This document shows, one piece after another, positions 24,357 through 25,055 of a stretch of DNA of 25,055 nt. The notes under the pieces are model-generated. The model had not been told where the DNA came from, did not search any database, and saw only the letters and a list, made by a program, of their open reading frames with translations. Location: positions 1-25,055 of IMG/VR virus record IMGVR_UViG_3300017986_000127; one strand, written 5' to 3'. Position numbers and translations under genes: made by a program. Positions within the stretch are counted from its first letter, which is position 1; every line of letters begins with the position of its first letter. This DNA comes from a virus.

Positions 24357-25055
24357 TTAAAATCCAGTAGCTGAAGTTTCAAATGAGTATAGTGCATATC
24401 GAAGTGCATCTGCCATGTGCGATGCCATATTGTGCTTGGGCTTTTCTCGAGCCAGATTTGGATTTGGGTCCCACTGATATTGATCGAGTGCTGACATACT
24501 TTCTTTACAGCGCTGGTCTACGATAAGATTATCATTGTCAACAATGCCAGCCACATGAGCAATGCCGTCAAGAACAGACTTTTTGGCATTGGTGGTAGTA
24601 ATATCATAATTCTGAGCAAAGTCAAATCGAGTTTGCTGAGCCGCTGAATCAATGAAGATATAATCGATGTCCCACTTTTCCATAAGTCTTCGAATCTCAA
24701 CTGCGTGTTGTTCAGTAGTTTTTTCAGCATCTAAATATTCATCCAGTAGATAGTATTTATCACTCTCCCAGTCATACCCTAAGACACAAAACGCCGTGGG
24801 ATCGCGATACCCCACGTCAAGCCCTGCAAATATATCCATCTTCGAGGTATCGAGTTCTTCCAAGTTTTCGATGCACTCTTCATGATTGAAGTTCCAAATT
24901 TGTCCTTCGTAGGTATTGAAATCGGCTTCATATTCTTGTTTAAATTCTGCTTCGGACATACTCTTTCGAGCCTCCGTAATATCGCTTTCAGACATTCGAG
25001 GATTATCTTTATAAGTTGCTCGTATCGAAGCCCATTCTGCAAATTCATCTGTAAA
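24357..25055 (-). CDS. terL: Terminase large subunit, C-terminal nuclease part (partial)
   Basis: This is the motor and nuclease that packages DNA. The frame is open from the window edge at 25055, giving 232 residues. An ATG at 24995 is internal and not the real start. The ATPase domain lies outside the window. The RuvC/RNase H-like nuclease domain is complete enough to show three acidic centres: D80 in IFAGLDVGYRDPTAF, D136 in DYIFIDSAAQQTRFDF, and D216 in HMADALRYALYSF (numbering from the window edge). This pattern is diagnostic of the phage terminase large subunit. It ends at TAA followed directly by TAG (tandem stops). Promoter P3 follows 22 bases later and starts a new transcript with the HNH gene. 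Confidence 0.96.
   Translation of the reverse strand, partial: FTDEFAEWASIRATYKDNPRMSESDITEARKSMSEAEFKQEYEADFNTYEGQIWNFNHEECIENLEELDTSKMDIFAGLDVGYRDPTAFCVLGYDWESDKYYLLDEYLDAEKTTEQHAVEIRRLMEKWDIDYIFIDSAAQQTRFDFAQNYDITTTNAKKSVLDGIAHVAGIVDNDNLIVDQRCKESMSALDQYQWDPNPNLAREKPKHNMASHMADALRYALYSFETSATGF

Noticed and set aside
24536-24541. TTGACA on the minus strand inside the terminase gene
   Set aside because: No TATAAT-like box at 16-18 bases; an isolated hexamer in coding sequence.

Overview
The window is a contiguous piece of a tailed double-stranded DNA phage genome (siphovirus type) or a prophage of one. It holds most of the head and tail structural block. Every credible gene is on the minus strand, so transcription runs from coordinate 25055 toward 1. 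The genome is A+T-rich by eye, except the capsid segment. Genes are packed, with many 1-bp TAATG stop/start overlaps. The tail genes correspond one to one to lambda G/GT, H, M, L, K, I and J, while the head genes are HK97-like. The long beta-rich fibre proteins resemble those of marine phages, but the host cannot be identified from this sequence. No integrase, lysis, replication, tRNA, CRISPR or insertion-sequence gene is visible.

Layout in transcription order: C-terminal part of the large terminase (25055-24357); promoter P3; HNH endonuclease; HK97-type portal; a small Pro-rich protein; a prohead protease fused in frame to the major capsid protein, with a strong internal ribosome-binding site at the junction; an intrinsic terminator; head-tail connector; a 450-aa protein in the tail-completion slot; tail terminator; major tail protein; a second intrinsic terminator; promoter P2; tail-assembly chaperones G and G-T, joined by a programmed -1 frameshift; tape measure; the gpM, gpL, gpK, gpI and gpJ tail-tip genes; promoter P1; two small fibre-associated proteins; and the start of a tail fibre that leaves the window at base 1.

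The genes describe one assembly pathway. Terminase and HNH protein cut and package DNA through the portal. The protease-capsid product builds and matures the shell. Connector, completion and terminator proteins join head and tail. Chaperones load major tail protein onto the tape measure. gpM to gpJ form the tip, and the fibre genes set host range.

The most notable structure is regulatory. Three promoters match the sigma-70 consensus exactly (TTGACA, 17 bp, TATAAT) and share a C-rich spacer. They sit at module boundaries. Two intrinsic terminators, both with a TTCG loop on the transcribed strand, follow the two most abundant products (capsid and major tail protein). Expression also appears to be tuned by a textbook -1 frameshift signal and an internal capsid start.
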